Below are positions 50,476-58,876 of a stretch of DNA of 64,000 bases, piece by piece (within the stretch, counting starts at the first letter, position 1; each line of letters opens with the position of its first letter). The DNA lies in contig NZ_JAEQNB010000005.1 of assembly GCF_016722965.1 (NCBI RefSeq), positions 372,001 to 436,000 of the forward strand, read 5' to 3'. Under the pieces are notes generated by a model. It searched no databases and was not told where the DNA came from. It saw only the letters and a list, made by a program, of their open reading frames with translations. The translations under genes were made by a program, and so were the position numbers. The stretch comes from Tumebacillus amylolyticus (lineage in GTDB: Bacteria; Bacillota; Bacilli; Tumebacillales; Tumebacillaceae).

Positions 50476-51882
50476 TCAGATGATTTGATAGAGTTTGACT
50501 TCGTCTGCGCTTCGGCCCTCTTCGATTCGCATCTCGATGCGCTGCGACAGCCATTGCTTTCCTTTTTCCGGGGTCAAGAAGTAGACCAAGTTGACGTAGA
50601 ACAGCCAGCCGGACGGTGAGAGCGTGTATTGAGTCCCCTCATCGAGCACAAGACCCTGATCCACCGCTTCTTGCAACGCCTGTATTGTTTCTTGGGGGAC
50701 TCGCTCCCAATCGATGCGTTTTTTGTCCAAGACGCCGCGGTACGGGAAGTACACGATTCCTTTTTCCGGGCAGTTTAAGTTCTCGATGGTCGTGACATCA
50801 AGCGATTCGGTCTGCATGGCTTTGATGTAGCCTTCCATGGAGTTCGGGTTGACCATCGTATAGTTGTGAACTTGCGAGATGGCGCTGGAACCGAATCCGA
50901 TCACTTCGTCTCCTTGGTACCCGTACAGCATGTCGTGGTAGAGGAAGATCGGTTCCCGGATGAGCACGGTCCGCTCCGTCGGCAACTGCTTGGGACGGGT
51001 GTAGGAGTAGCCGTTGATCGGGTGGTAGCCTTGGGCGCGCATGTACTCGTCAAGGAACATGCGATAGGAAGTCTTGGTGGACGGCGAGAGCATCTCGAGC
51101 CCTTTTTCCTTGAAGGAACGGTGCATCTTGAGGCTGGCCGACATGTAGTTCAGCGGATAAAAGTCGATCGTCGTGGTGCCGAGCGCGATGGCAGCGTCCG
51201 CTTCGGCGAGGAGGTCATCGAGCGACTGCCCCGCCATGCCGAAGATCAAGTCGACATTGACGTACTCGAACAGCGAAGTGGCCCACTCGGAGACTTGGCG
51301 CACTTGTTCCAGCGTCGAGGTGATGTTGAACACCTCGCGATAGGTTTCGTTGAACGTCTGAATGCCGTAGGAGACGCGGTTGACGCCGATTGACTTCATC
51401 GCTTGGAGTTTTTCGAGAGTGACGCTTTTCACTTCCAGTTCGAACGTGAATTCCTTCAGTTCGCTCAGGTCGAAGTGCTCCCGCAATTTGCTGCCAAAGC
51501 GCAGGATCTGCTCGGCGCTTAGGACGGACGGTGTGCCGCCCCCTACCGCGATGATGTCAACCGGAACTTTGCCGACACCGGGATACTTGGATTTCCACTT
51601 CATCTCCAAGAACAACGCTTCGAGATATTGGTCGATAAATTCATGGTATGTGTAGTGGGTCGAACGATAGAACGGGCAAAACGTGCAGAGCGTGTCGCAA
51701 AACGGGATGTGGAAGTACAGGGCGCGATGACCGTCCTTGCGCACCGGGATCGATTGCAAGGCTTCGTCCGTGTCGACCACGTCGTCCTCGACGCTTGGAA
51801 ACGGGTAGTACCAGTTGTAGACGGGCAGTTGCTGGTCGAATTTGAGCAACGTGTGGCGGGCGTTCAAGTGGAGATTAAGCAT
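50476..51882 (-). CDS. HemN-like radical SAM protein
   Basis: 468 aa from ATG 51882 (GGGGGGTG upstream). Radical SAM cluster CDTLCTFCPFYRSTHYTYH, VGGGTPSVLS (SAM-binding), VNRVSYGIQTFNETYR and VNVDLIFGMAGQSLDD follow the HemN/class C methyltransferase pattern; the C-terminal HemN-like domain is present (GIVYFPYRGVLDKKR). The heme genes are elsewhere (hemW at 16159), and here it overlaps a B12-type radical SAM gene by 8 nt, so peptide or metabolite modification is more likely than heme synthesis. Confidence 0.88.
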   Translation of the reverse strand: MLNLHLNARHTLLKFDQQLPVYNWYYPFPSVEDDVVDTDEALQSIPVRKDGHRALYFHIPFCDTLCTFCPFYRSTHYTYHEFIDQYLEALFLEMKWKSKYPGVGKVPVDIIAVGGGTPSVLSAEQILRFGSKLREHFDLSELKEFTFELEVKSVTLEKLQAMKSIGVNRVSYGIQTFNETYREVFNITSTLEQVRQVSEWATSLFEYVNVDLIFGMAGQSLDDLLAEADAAIALGTTTIDFYPLNYMSASLKMHRSFKEKGLEMLSPSTKTSYRMFLDEYMRAQGYHPINGYSYTRPKQLPTERTVLIREPIFLYHDMLYGYQGDEVIGFGSSAISQVHNYTMVNPNSMEGYIKAMQTESLDVTTIENLNCPEKGIVYFPYRGVLDKKRIDWERVPQETIQALQEAVDQGLVLDEGTQYTLSPSGWLFYVNLVYFLTPEKGKQWLSQRIEMRIEEGRSADEVKLYQII

Positions 51883-53695
51883 GCGGCACCCCCCCGCTTT
51901 GCTCTGGAGAGAAGACCGGCAAGAGCTTGGCTTGGAATTGTTGGTATTGCTCATGAGTTAATTCATAGGTCGCGAGCTGCCCGCCGATGTTCTCATGCAT
52001 GAAATTGCGGACGCCCTCTGTGACGACGAATTGTTCCAGCAGGTTGTGCGGGATGGAGTCTCCGAGGAAGACCGAGCCTTGGTAGAGGACGCGGGTTCCC
52101 GTTTTTTCGCTCGAGACGGATACGATGGATTGGTCGTAGCGCAAGACGCTGACGAGATCGTACGCACGGTCTTCTCCGGCGATTTCAAACAGGTCTTCTT
52201 CGGTGATGATCAGATCGAGGCGGTCTCGTTCCAGCGGCGTCATTTTCGCAACTTGCTCGCGGAATTTTTCAAAGATCGCGACCGGCGAGATCCCCAAGTC
52301 GTTGATCAGGTAATGGATGGTGAACGGATACTTGAACAAGCACATCGTGTAAAAATCGACGAGGGCCGAGTAGTCCGCTTCGTTCAGGTACGCTTTCGAG
52401 TAGTCGAGGAAGTAGAAGTTCGCGTAGATGTATGGATTTTTTTCAATCTCGCGCTTGTGCTTGTCGTACAGGAAATTCATCATCGATGTGTTCACATTGT
52501 CCCAATCCAGCACCAGTTTCTCCGAGCTGCGCATGAGATACGTTCCGGTGTAGGGACTGAGCAGGTTGATGAACGAACGCCAAGCTCCGTTGACTTTGCA
52601 GGCAAACGACAGGCGGATCGTCGCTTCGATGTCCTCCCGCTCTTCTTCGGGGAATCCGAGGATGAACGAAGTGGTCGGCATGATGCCGTTTTCGAGGCAG
52701 TGGCGCAGGGTGTTGTGGATCATCGGCATCTTCAGGCGCTTGCCGATGACTTTTTGGATTTTTTCCGAGGCGCTCTCGACACCGAAGAAGATGTAGTTGC
52801 AGCCGGACGCTGCGGTGATCTGGCATGTTTTTTCATCGAGCGTGTCGATGCGGGACGAGAAACCCCAGTTGATTTGCAAGCCGCGCTCTATGATCTGTTC
52901 GGCGATGCCGTGGATGTACGGTTTGTTGGAGGACAAGTTGTCGTGCATGAGGTTGAAGTGCGTCACGCCGTAGGTCTTGTGGAGATATTCGATCTCGTCA
53001 ACGACGCGTTCGGCGCCCATGACGCGGTACTTTCTTTCCCAGACGATGCTGGTGGAGCAGAACACGCAATCGAACGGGCATCCGCTCCCTGCGTAGATTT
53101 GCATGTAGATGTCCTTGGACGTGTCGATGTACGAGCGCATGTCGACCAAGTCGTAGGCGGGACGGGGCGAGAGCGTGATGTCTTTCATCAGCGGGCGCGG
53201 CGCGGTCTTGACCGGGGTGCCCTCCCCGTCGCGATAGGCGATGCCGAGAATGCCGGCGAGGTCTTCCTCGAACTGGAGGTTGTTCAGCAGTTCCGGGAAT
53301 GTAATCTCGCCCTCTCCGATGACGCAGGTGTCGACGGACGGGAAACTGTCCAGCGTTTCCAACGCACACAAGGAGACATGCGGACCGCCGAACGTGACGT
53401 GTACATGAGGAGCTCGAAGTTTGATCTCGTTGGCCACATCGACAGCCAGCACGTAGTTGCTGCACATCGCCGTGATCCCGACGAGGTCCGGATTGTGGCT
53501 CAGAATGTCTTCGGCCGCCCTTGCTGCGAACTCCGGACTGTCCCAACTCGGGTCCAGTTCCTTGAGATAATCATAGTCGCAGATGATCGGATGATGGCTC
53601 GCATCGCGAATCGCCGAAGCCAAGATCAGCAGGTTTAACGGGTAGCCATTGAATCCGCTCCCTGACAACAACGGTCTAACCAGACACACTTTCAC
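51875..53695 (-). CDS. B12-binding-domain radical SAM protein 1
   Basis: 606 aa from GTG 53695 (AAGGAGG 10 nt upstream); the frame reaches further up but into the preceding gene. Residues 1-140 are a B12-binding-like Rossmann domain (YPLNLLILASAIRDA, DLVGITAMCSNY, VHVTFGGPHVSLCA, TCVIGEGEITFPELL). Residues about 195-400 are radical SAM: GSGCPFDCVFCSTSIVW, then DNLSSNKPYIHG and FFGVESASEKIQK. The C-terminal 200 residues are unassigned. Class B radical SAM enzymes methylate or otherwise modify unactivated carbons. It overlaps the upstream radical SAM gene by 20 nt. Confidence 0.9.
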   Translation of the reverse strand: MKVCLVRPLLSGSGFNGYPLNLLILASAIRDASHHPIICDYDYLKELDPSWDSPEFAARAAEDILSHNPDLVGITAMCSNYVLAVDVANEIKLRAPHVHVTFGGPHVSLCALETLDSFPSVDTCVIGEGEITFPELLNNLQFEEDLAGILGIAYRDGEGTPVKTAPRPLMKDITLSPRPAYDLVDMRSYIDTSKDIYMQIYAGSGCPFDCVFCSTSIVWERKYRVMGAERVVDEIEYLHKTYGVTHFNLMHDNLSSNKPYIHGIAEQIIERGLQINWGFSSRIDTLDEKTCQITAASGCNYIFFGVESASEKIQKVIGKRLKMPMIHNTLRHCLENGIMPTTSFILGFPEEEREDIEATIRLSFACKVNGAWRSFINLLSPYTGTYLMRSSEKLVLDWDNVNTSMMNFLYDKHKREIEKNPYIYANFYFLDYSKAYLNEADYSALVDFYTMCLFKYPFTIHYLINDLGISPVAIFEKFREQVAKMTPLERDRLDLIITEEDLFEIAGEDRAYDLVSVLRYDQSIVSVSSEKTGTRVLYQGSVFLGDSIPHNLLEQFVVTEGVRNFMHENIGGQLATYELTHEQYQQFQAKLLPVFSPEQSGGVPHA

Positions 53696-55718
53696 TGGGG
53701 GTCGCCTCCTTTTGTGCGTTTTGATTTCGAATCTTGCGTGTACGCATGCGCAAGAGTCGCTGTAACACCAGACCTTCGCGCAGCAAATGCAGGTTCTCCG
53801 TCTCTTCCAAGATTTGCAGCGCGTCAATCGAGCGTCCGTCGAGCCAAGCATGCCACGCCACCAGGAAGCGGCGGTATCCTTCGTACCCGATGCCCGTCGT
53901 TTTCTCCTTGTTCATGCGGAACACGCGCGGGGAGTTTTGGAAAAACTCCTCGACTCGTGCCGCCAAGACGCGCGGGGATTGCGGCGCCGAGTAGACCAAC
54001 GCGCTGAGTCCGTCGTCGTGTTTGCCGGGGCCGTAATACCCCGCTTGCGTGCGATCTTCCAAAAATTGCAGACCGAACGGAGTTCCCGGATAGATGCGCA
54101 CGCCGACGTTGTAGTAAAATGTGAACCCGCGCTTGGCGTGCTGCTTCATGCGATCCATCGCGTACTGCAAGGTCGTTTCATCCTCACCGGGACCGCCCAG
54201 CAAGATGCCCGCATAGAGTTGCACCTGTCCTATGTACGGCTCGAAAGCATCGAGGAGCGCATCGAGGTCTTTTTCCCGGAAGTTTTTGTGGTAGCTTTTG
54301 AGGATGTCGTCTGCGAAGTGGTCGAACGCGAACTTGAATCTGTACAGTCCCGACTCCACCAACAGCGGGATGGCATCCGCTTCAAAGGGCAGAACGTTCA
54401 GGTACGCCGTCCACAGGATTTCGTGATGCAGGTTGCGGCGGATCAGTTCCCTCGCCAAATCGGTGAGGCGTTGGAACGGAATGTTCGCTTCGGAGTCCGC
54501 CATGTGAAAGACTCGAATTCCGTACCGGCGCAAGGAAAACTCAATTTCATCGACGACCTGCTCGATGCTCCGCGAACTCATTCGCGTGCGGTTGACCGAT
54601 TCGACGCAGTAGGAGCACGCCAACGCGCATCCTTGCGCCCCGCGAACAGGCTCCGGAAGGTAATCGCGTTTGTTTTTATAGGAAAATGTCCAAGTGCGGC
54701 GGATTCGGGTGGATTGATTGAGCACCCGAGTTCGCAAGGCGACTGTGCGGTGGAAGCTTCCTTGCTCCTTCCAAACTGCGCCGGGCAGTTGGGACCAAAG
54801 GCGGCGGAATCCTTCCAGACCTTGCGTCGCCAGCAGATCGGGCGACCAAAGTTCACAGAGTTTTGCAATCGCATAGTCTGCCGCTCCGATCACGCCGAAC
54901 TCCAGTTGCATATTCTCCAGAAACGTCTCGGGAGCCATCCCGAATGCGGCACCTCCGATGAAGACCGGCCCTTGGAACTCGCGAAGAGCTTCCACGACTC
55001 GTTTGACGTCCGGGTATAACTCCAGCGTGTCAACGGAGTCTGCTTCCCCATCCAGCGCGTGGATGATCAGCGCGTCGTCCATGTTTCGAAACGAGATGCC
55101 GATCATCTCGGGCTTGTAGGAGGCGACCAGTTCGCGCAGACCTTGCATCGGGTCGAGGAATTCGGTGAACGGGTTGGTGATGCGAGTGACAAATCCGGCC
55201 TCTCGAACGATCGAGTCCAAGATTTCCAACCCGTACGGCCCCGCCAACAAGTCGATGTAGGAATTGGCGTACACCCAGAGAATGCGCCCCAGTTCCCGCG
55301 GGGGTTGTTGCAGTTGAAAATACACTCGGTCTTGCGCCACACGCTTGTGCTCGTCGCCGAAGATCCACCGGCCTGCCTCTTGGGTTGGCACGGGCCGTTG
55401 CACGCGCCCGGTGGCTCGGTCGTCCGTCCAGCCCAGCAACAGGTCAGCGAAGGCCGGTTCAAGTTTCAAAATTCCGGAAGCCTTCAGGAAAATCGTCGTG
55501 CGCCAAGTTGTCGGCAGGTCCGCGCTCTCCCCCATCACATGCAGATCCACGCGCTCCCCCTCCACCAGCAGTTCCTCGCACAGAACGATCAGGACACCGC
55601 CTGATCGGACGATGGACAAACCACCCGTGGAAACTTGGTTCCCTGCTATCTCAACCGAGATCGGTTCGTCTACGAAGGTACTTTTTACAGACAGAGTCAC
55701 GTCGAAAGCAGTTGTCAC
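53676..55718 (-). CDS. B12-binding-like radical SAM protein 2
   Basis: 680 aa. Residues 1-130 are a beta-rich domain I cannot name; about 135-300 a B12-binding-like domain (RILWVYANSYIDLL, EMIGISFRNMDDALI, GPVFIGGAAFGMAPETFLEN, GVIGAADYAIAKL); about 365-580 radical SAM with GAQGCALACSYCVESVNRTR and LYAGILLGGPGEDETT. The shape recalls B12-dependent methylases and ring-forming enzymes such as the TsrM relatives. The start is a GTG with a poor ribosome site, so the N-terminus is uncertain. First gene of the operon reading down to 48813. Confidence 0.87.
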   Translation of the reverse strand: MTTAFDVTLSVKSTFVDEPISVEIAGNQVSTGGLSIVRSGGVLIVLCEELLVEGERVDLHVMGESADLPTTWRTTIFLKASGILKLEPAFADLLLGWTDDRATGRVQRPVPTQEAGRWIFGDEHKRVAQDRVYFQLQQPPRELGRILWVYANSYIDLLAGPYGLEILDSIVREAGFVTRITNPFTEFLDPMQGLRELVASYKPEMIGISFRNMDDALIIHALDGEADSVDTLELYPDVKRVVEALREFQGPVFIGGAAFGMAPETFLENMQLEFGVIGAADYAIAKLCELWSPDLLATQGLEGFRRLWSQLPGAVWKEQGSFHRTVALRTRVLNQSTRIRRTWTFSYKNKRDYLPEPVRGAQGCALACSYCVESVNRTRMSSRSIEQVVDEIEFSLRRYGIRVFHMADSEANIPFQRLTDLARELIRRNLHHEILWTAYLNVLPFEADAIPLLVESGLYRFKFAFDHFADDILKSYHKNFREKDLDALLDAFEPYIGQVQLYAGILLGGPGEDETTLQYAMDRMKQHAKRGFTFYYNVGVRIYPGTPFGLQFLEDRTQAGYYGPGKHDDGLSALVYSAPQSPRVLAARVEEFFQNSPRVFRMNKEKTTGIGYEGYRRFLVAWHAWLDGRSIDALQILEETENLHLLREGLVLQRLLRMRTRKIRNQNAQKEATPSESVSG

Positions 55719-55934
55719 ACAGCCAAGGGACTCGACTGGACAGGCTACAGGTCCAACCCAATCTACGACAAGATGGTTTTCAGTTGCTGGTAAGAGATCC
55801 AGTCGTCATACACCTCACTGTACTGTATAGTTTAAAAGTTGGCTTTTCATTGCTGCGAATCATCGTTTGCTTGATTATATTAGGGAGTTATTAGGTTCAT
55901 GCCTGGGCATTTCAATTTTTATTGTCAAAGACAG
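55719..55934 (-). promoter_or_regulatory. Leader/promoter region of the radical SAM operon
   Basis: About 216 bp without a convincing gene between the terminator of precursor 1 and the radical SAM operon. The upstream half is AT-rich (55835-55900) and should hold the promoter; a TATACA lies at about 55825-55830 on the minus strand. I recognise no riboswitch. Confidence 0.4.
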
Positions 55935-55970
55935 AAAAAAAGCGGAGCCCTTCGCAGGGCCCCGCTTTTT
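55935..55970 (-). terminator. Terminator after precursor peptide 1
   Basis: Stem AAAAAAGCGGGGCCC/GGGCTCCGCTTTTTT (one mismatch), beginning 14 nt after the stop. Confidence 0.88.
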
Positions 55971-55983
55971 TCGCGAGCTGTTC

Positions 55984-56082
55984 TTACGCCAAAACCGGCG
56001 GCCAGCAGAGCTCGCCGTACAGGGAAGCTGCTGCGGTGGTGAGTTTTACTTGTTCGGTTTTCTTGATGGTCATTTTTTTCAT
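55984..56082 (-). CDS. Putative RiPP precursor 1 (32 aa)
   Basis: MKKMTIKKTEQVKLTTAAAS followed by LYGELCWPPVLA. The first 23 residues are nearly identical to the peptides at 60199-60294 and 60600-60704; the last 9 (ELCWPPVLA) are unique and contain the only Cys. GGAGG lies 8 nt before the ATG. It has its own upstream region sharing blocks with those of the other copies, and its own terminator. Too short for a structural protein; a basic leader plus variable core is the form of a ribosomally made, modified peptide. Confidence 0.82.
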   Translation of the reverse strand: MKKMTIKKTEQVKLTTAAASLYGELCWPPVLA

Positions 56083-56247
56083 TGGGAATTCCTCCAGTTC
56101 AAGGTATGAATTTTGTAGTTGGTATGTAGGAGACCCTCTACATGGATAATTTATGCAGTAAGAAATTGTTTATGATGTTATTTCACCGTAAAAAAGGGAA
56201 CAATTCTTCGGAGGGCGAATTGGTACAGCGAAAAGGAGTGATGTTGA

Positions 56248-56625
56248 ATGATGTACAAAGTCGGTCAGATCATGTTGTATGTAAACAACCAAGAAGAAGC
56301 GGTGAATTTCTGGACAGAAAAAGCAGGGTTCGTTTTGATATCCGAAGAAGACAACGAACATGGCATGAAATGGTTTACAATCGCGCCAACCAAGGACGCT
56401 GAAACTTCCATTGTCCTCCACAACAAGGAAATCATCTCCAAGCTCCAACCGGAATTGAATCTTGCCACCCCTTCCCTGTTGTTCTTCTCGGAGAATCTCG
56501 AGGAATTGCGCAGTTCCTTCGTAAACAAGAACATCACGGTCGGCGAGATCGTACATATGGGTTCTCGAAAAGTGTTTAACTTTGCCGATAGCGAAGGAAA
56601 TTACTTTGCTGTCGAGGAGAAATAA
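56248..56625 (+). CDS. VOC (glyoxalase/bleomycin-resistance fold) protein
   Basis: 125 aa. The beta-alpha-beta-beta-beta pattern (QIMLYVNNQEEAVNFWTEKAGFVLI ... KWFTIAPTKDAETSIVLHN ... SLLFFSENLEELRSSF ... KVFNFADSEGNYFAVEE) fits VOC proteins. AAGGAG precedes the tandem ATGs. It faces the opposite way to the whole peptide cluster and is more AT-rich than its neighbours, so it may be a later insertion, or a resistance gene for the product (inference). Confidence 0.85.
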   Translation: MMYKVGQIMLYVNNQEEAVNFWTEKAGFVLISEEDNEHGMKWFTIAPTKDAETSIVLHNKEIISKLQPELNLATPSLLFFSENLEELRSSFVNKNITVGEIVHMGSRKVFNFADSEGNYFAVEEK

Positions 56626-56642
56626 GGTTCTCATTAAATGAA

Positions 56643-56673
56643 AGAGGTGATCCGCCGGAGCGGAACACCTCTT
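56643..56673. terminator. Bidirectional terminator, VOC / TPR genes
   Basis: Stem AGAGGTGATCCGC/GCGGAACACCTCT with T-runs; convergent genes. Confidence 0.82.
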
Positions 56674-56680
56674 TTTTTTA

Positions 56681-58876
56681 TTACTGTACAAGTACAGGCG
56701 CTGTGTTCTGGATCGTTTCCAAGTACGGAGACTCGCCGCTGGCGAGATGGCGCTTCCAATCGGCGAACGCTTCCTCCTCAAGGCCCAGTTCCAGCAAGCA
56801 AGCGCCGCGTTGGAAATAGATCTCCTGCGCTTCTTCGGAGCCCAGTTCCAGAGCTTGCGTGTAGTCTTCGGCGGCCTCTTCATAACGTTCCAGCGCTTGC
56901 AACGCCCAGGCGCGGTTGAAGTACAGCACGGCCGCTTGCGGGTGGTGCTGCACAGATGCGGTGAGAACCTCAACCGCTCCCTGTGCATCCTCTTTTTCAA
57001 ACAGGAGGACGGAGAGGTTGGCGTAGGCTTCCAGCAAAGTTTCGTCTATGGCGAGGGCGGCGCGGAGCGCTTTTTCCGCCGCTTCGGGGTGCTCTTCCGC
57101 CATCTCGATCAAGCCCAGCGTGCAGAGAAGTTGCGCGTGTTGCGGGTCTTGGGCGAGCCCTTCCTCCACGTCCAGACGAGCAGCGCCTGTCTCTCCCGCT
57201 TCCAGATACAGCGTGGCGCGGTTCAAGCGTCCGTCGAGGTTGGTCGGCTCGATCTCCAAGAGATAGGAGTAGTCGGCGAGCGCTTTTTCAGTTTCGCCCA
57301 TGCGGTTGTACGCAGCGGCGCGGTTGTAGTAAAGTTCCGGGAACGGCGGCGAAATTTCGATGCCGTGCGTGTAATCATTGATGGCTTCCGGGAGACGATC
57401 CATTTTGCTGAACACGTTGCCCCGGTCAAAGTGATACTCCGGGTAATTCGGGTCGATCGCGATCACTTCGTTTAATTCGGAAAGCGCTTCTTCGTAGCGT
57501 TTCATCGCGCTGAGGATATGCGCTTTGTTGTTCATGAGCACCGAGCGGTGCAACATCTGCTCGTTCTCGCCGAGCATCTCGTTGAGGCGAGCTTGCCCGT
57601 CCGTTACGAGGCGCAGCGCTTCTTCGATGTTGCCGACGTGCATTTCGACGAGGGCGAGGCCGTTGTTGTAGAAAACGGTGCGGAAGATGCGCCCTTTTTC
57701 GTCGGAAACTTTCGCGGCGAGGTCCAGCGCTTGGTTGATCCAATAGCGGGCGGTGGAGTGGTCGCGGTCTTGGCGATGGCGGGTGTAGAGCATCGACGTG
57801 GCATAGGCGGCTTGCATGAGGATCACTTCGTTGTCCGTGTGGGCGCGGGCGTCGTTGTAGAGAACTTCCGCTTCTTCGGCGCGACCCAGAGCGGCCAGCG
57901 AGTTGGTCGATTTCGTCGTGAACGCCCACATCATCTCCAAGTTCTCATCCGACCAATCCACAAATTTGCGGCCTCGCAAGCCGAAGTCCAAGCACGATTC
58001 GTAGAACCCCATGTTGAGGCAATAGTCCAAGGGAGTACGCAACGCAAGAATCGCCGCTTTCGTTGAACTCCCCCGTTCACGATGCCACGGGATGGCCCCG
58101 AGACCCAAGGTGACCTCGTCACGCGCCACCAACTCGTCCGCCCGTTCATCGTGCAGAGCTTGGCGTTGCTCCTCGGTGAGAGATTCGTAGGCCGCGATTT
58201 CCTCGGCACGGTCGGAGATGCCGTCGGATTGCACAAAGCGTTTGGCGAGTGCGAGAACGTCCGTTTCGATTGAAGCCGGTTGGTGCTGGGTTGTCGCCGG
58301 AGCTTCAACTCGTTCGGCGTATTTCTCCAGAGCTTCGCGAACCATCTCTTGCTCCATTTCGGGCTTCGTGCTGAGCGTGACTTCAATCTGCGCGGGATGA
58401 GCACGGCGCAAAATCGTCGCGAAAAACTCGCCGTCGAGGTGTTCGCAATCCCCCGCGTTTTCAAACACAAGTTTCAACGGGCCCATGCGCGCCGGGTCTG
58501 CGAGTTTTTTCAACAGCTCGATGACGCCGTTGGTCAAGCGCAGCGTGCGGGCGCGGGCGTAAAAACGGGTCCGCTCTTCGGGAATGGCGATGGACGTCAG
58601 CGTTTCACGGGACGTCGGCACGACTGCACGCAACTCCGGCGCAAGGCTTAAAATTTCGACGACGTGGCGCTCCACAAGCTCCGGCCAGCGCTGCTGCACG
58701 GTCGGAATCAGTTGACGCAACAGCTCGCCGGCCGCCGTATACGGACCTCTCAACTGACGATGCGCCTCAATGAAAAAGACACCCTGCCCCGCGTCCCCTG
58801 CCCCATACACCGCTTCACGGTCGGCGCGGGTCTGTCCTGTGATCCAACGATGTTTTTGCGTCTGTGCCATGCTCAT
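56681..58876 (-). CDS. TPR protein with degenerate STAND-like N-terminus
   Basis: 731 aa from ATG 58876 (GGAGG 9 nt upstream). Residues about 10-170 resemble the NTPase part of STAND regulators (GVFFIEAHRQLRGPYTAAGE, LKLVFENAGDCEHLDGEFFA as a Walker-B-like strand), but no Walker A GxxxxGK is present, so NTP hydrolysis is doubtful. From about residue 330 there are at least ten tetratricopeptide repeats (MNNKAHILSAMKRYEEALSE, YYNRAAAYNRMGETEKALAD, YFNRAWALQALERYEEAAED). Its start overlaps the protease gene stop by 4 nt. A scaffold holding the peptide or enzymes together is a reasonable guess. Confidence 0.85.
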   Translation of the reverse strand: MSMAQTQKHRWITGQTRADREAVYGAGDAGQGVFFIEAHRQLRGPYTAAGELLRQLIPTVQQRWPELVERHVVEILSLAPELRAVVPTSRETLTSIAIPEERTRFYARARTLRLTNGVIELLKKLADPARMGPLKLVFENAGDCEHLDGEFFATILRRAHPAQIEVTLSTKPEMEQEMVREALEKYAERVEAPATTQHQPASIETDVLALAKRFVQSDGISDRAEEIAAYESLTEEQRQALHDERADELVARDEVTLGLGAIPWHRERGSSTKAAILALRTPLDYCLNMGFYESCLDFGLRGRKFVDWSDENLEMMWAFTTKSTNSLAALGRAEEAEVLYNDARAHTDNEVILMQAAYATSMLYTRHRQDRDHSTARYWINQALDLAAKVSDEKGRIFRTVFYNNGLALVEMHVGNIEEALRLVTDGQARLNEMLGENEQMLHRSVLMNNKAHILSAMKRYEEALSELNEVIAIDPNYPEYHFDRGNVFSKMDRLPEAINDYTHGIEISPPFPELYYNRAAAYNRMGETEKALADYSYLLEIEPTNLDGRLNRATLYLEAGETGAARLDVEEGLAQDPQHAQLLCTLGLIEMAEEHPEAAEKALRAALAIDETLLEAYANLSVLLFEKEDAQGAVEVLTASVQHHPQAAVLYFNRAWALQALERYEEAAEDYTQALELGSEEAQEIYFQRGACLLELGLEEEAFADWKRHLASGESPYLETIQNTAPVLVQ

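Noticed and set aside
50476..51882. Coproporphyrinogen III dehydrogenase HemN
   Set aside because: Sequence is HemN-like, but the operon contains B12-type radical SAM and peptide genes and no heme genes; hemW is separate.
55763..55813. 16-codon minus-strand frame (VYDDWISYQQLKTILS) upstream of the radical SAM operon
   Set aside because: No usable ribosome site and no resemblance to the precursor peptides; treated as part of an untranslated leader.
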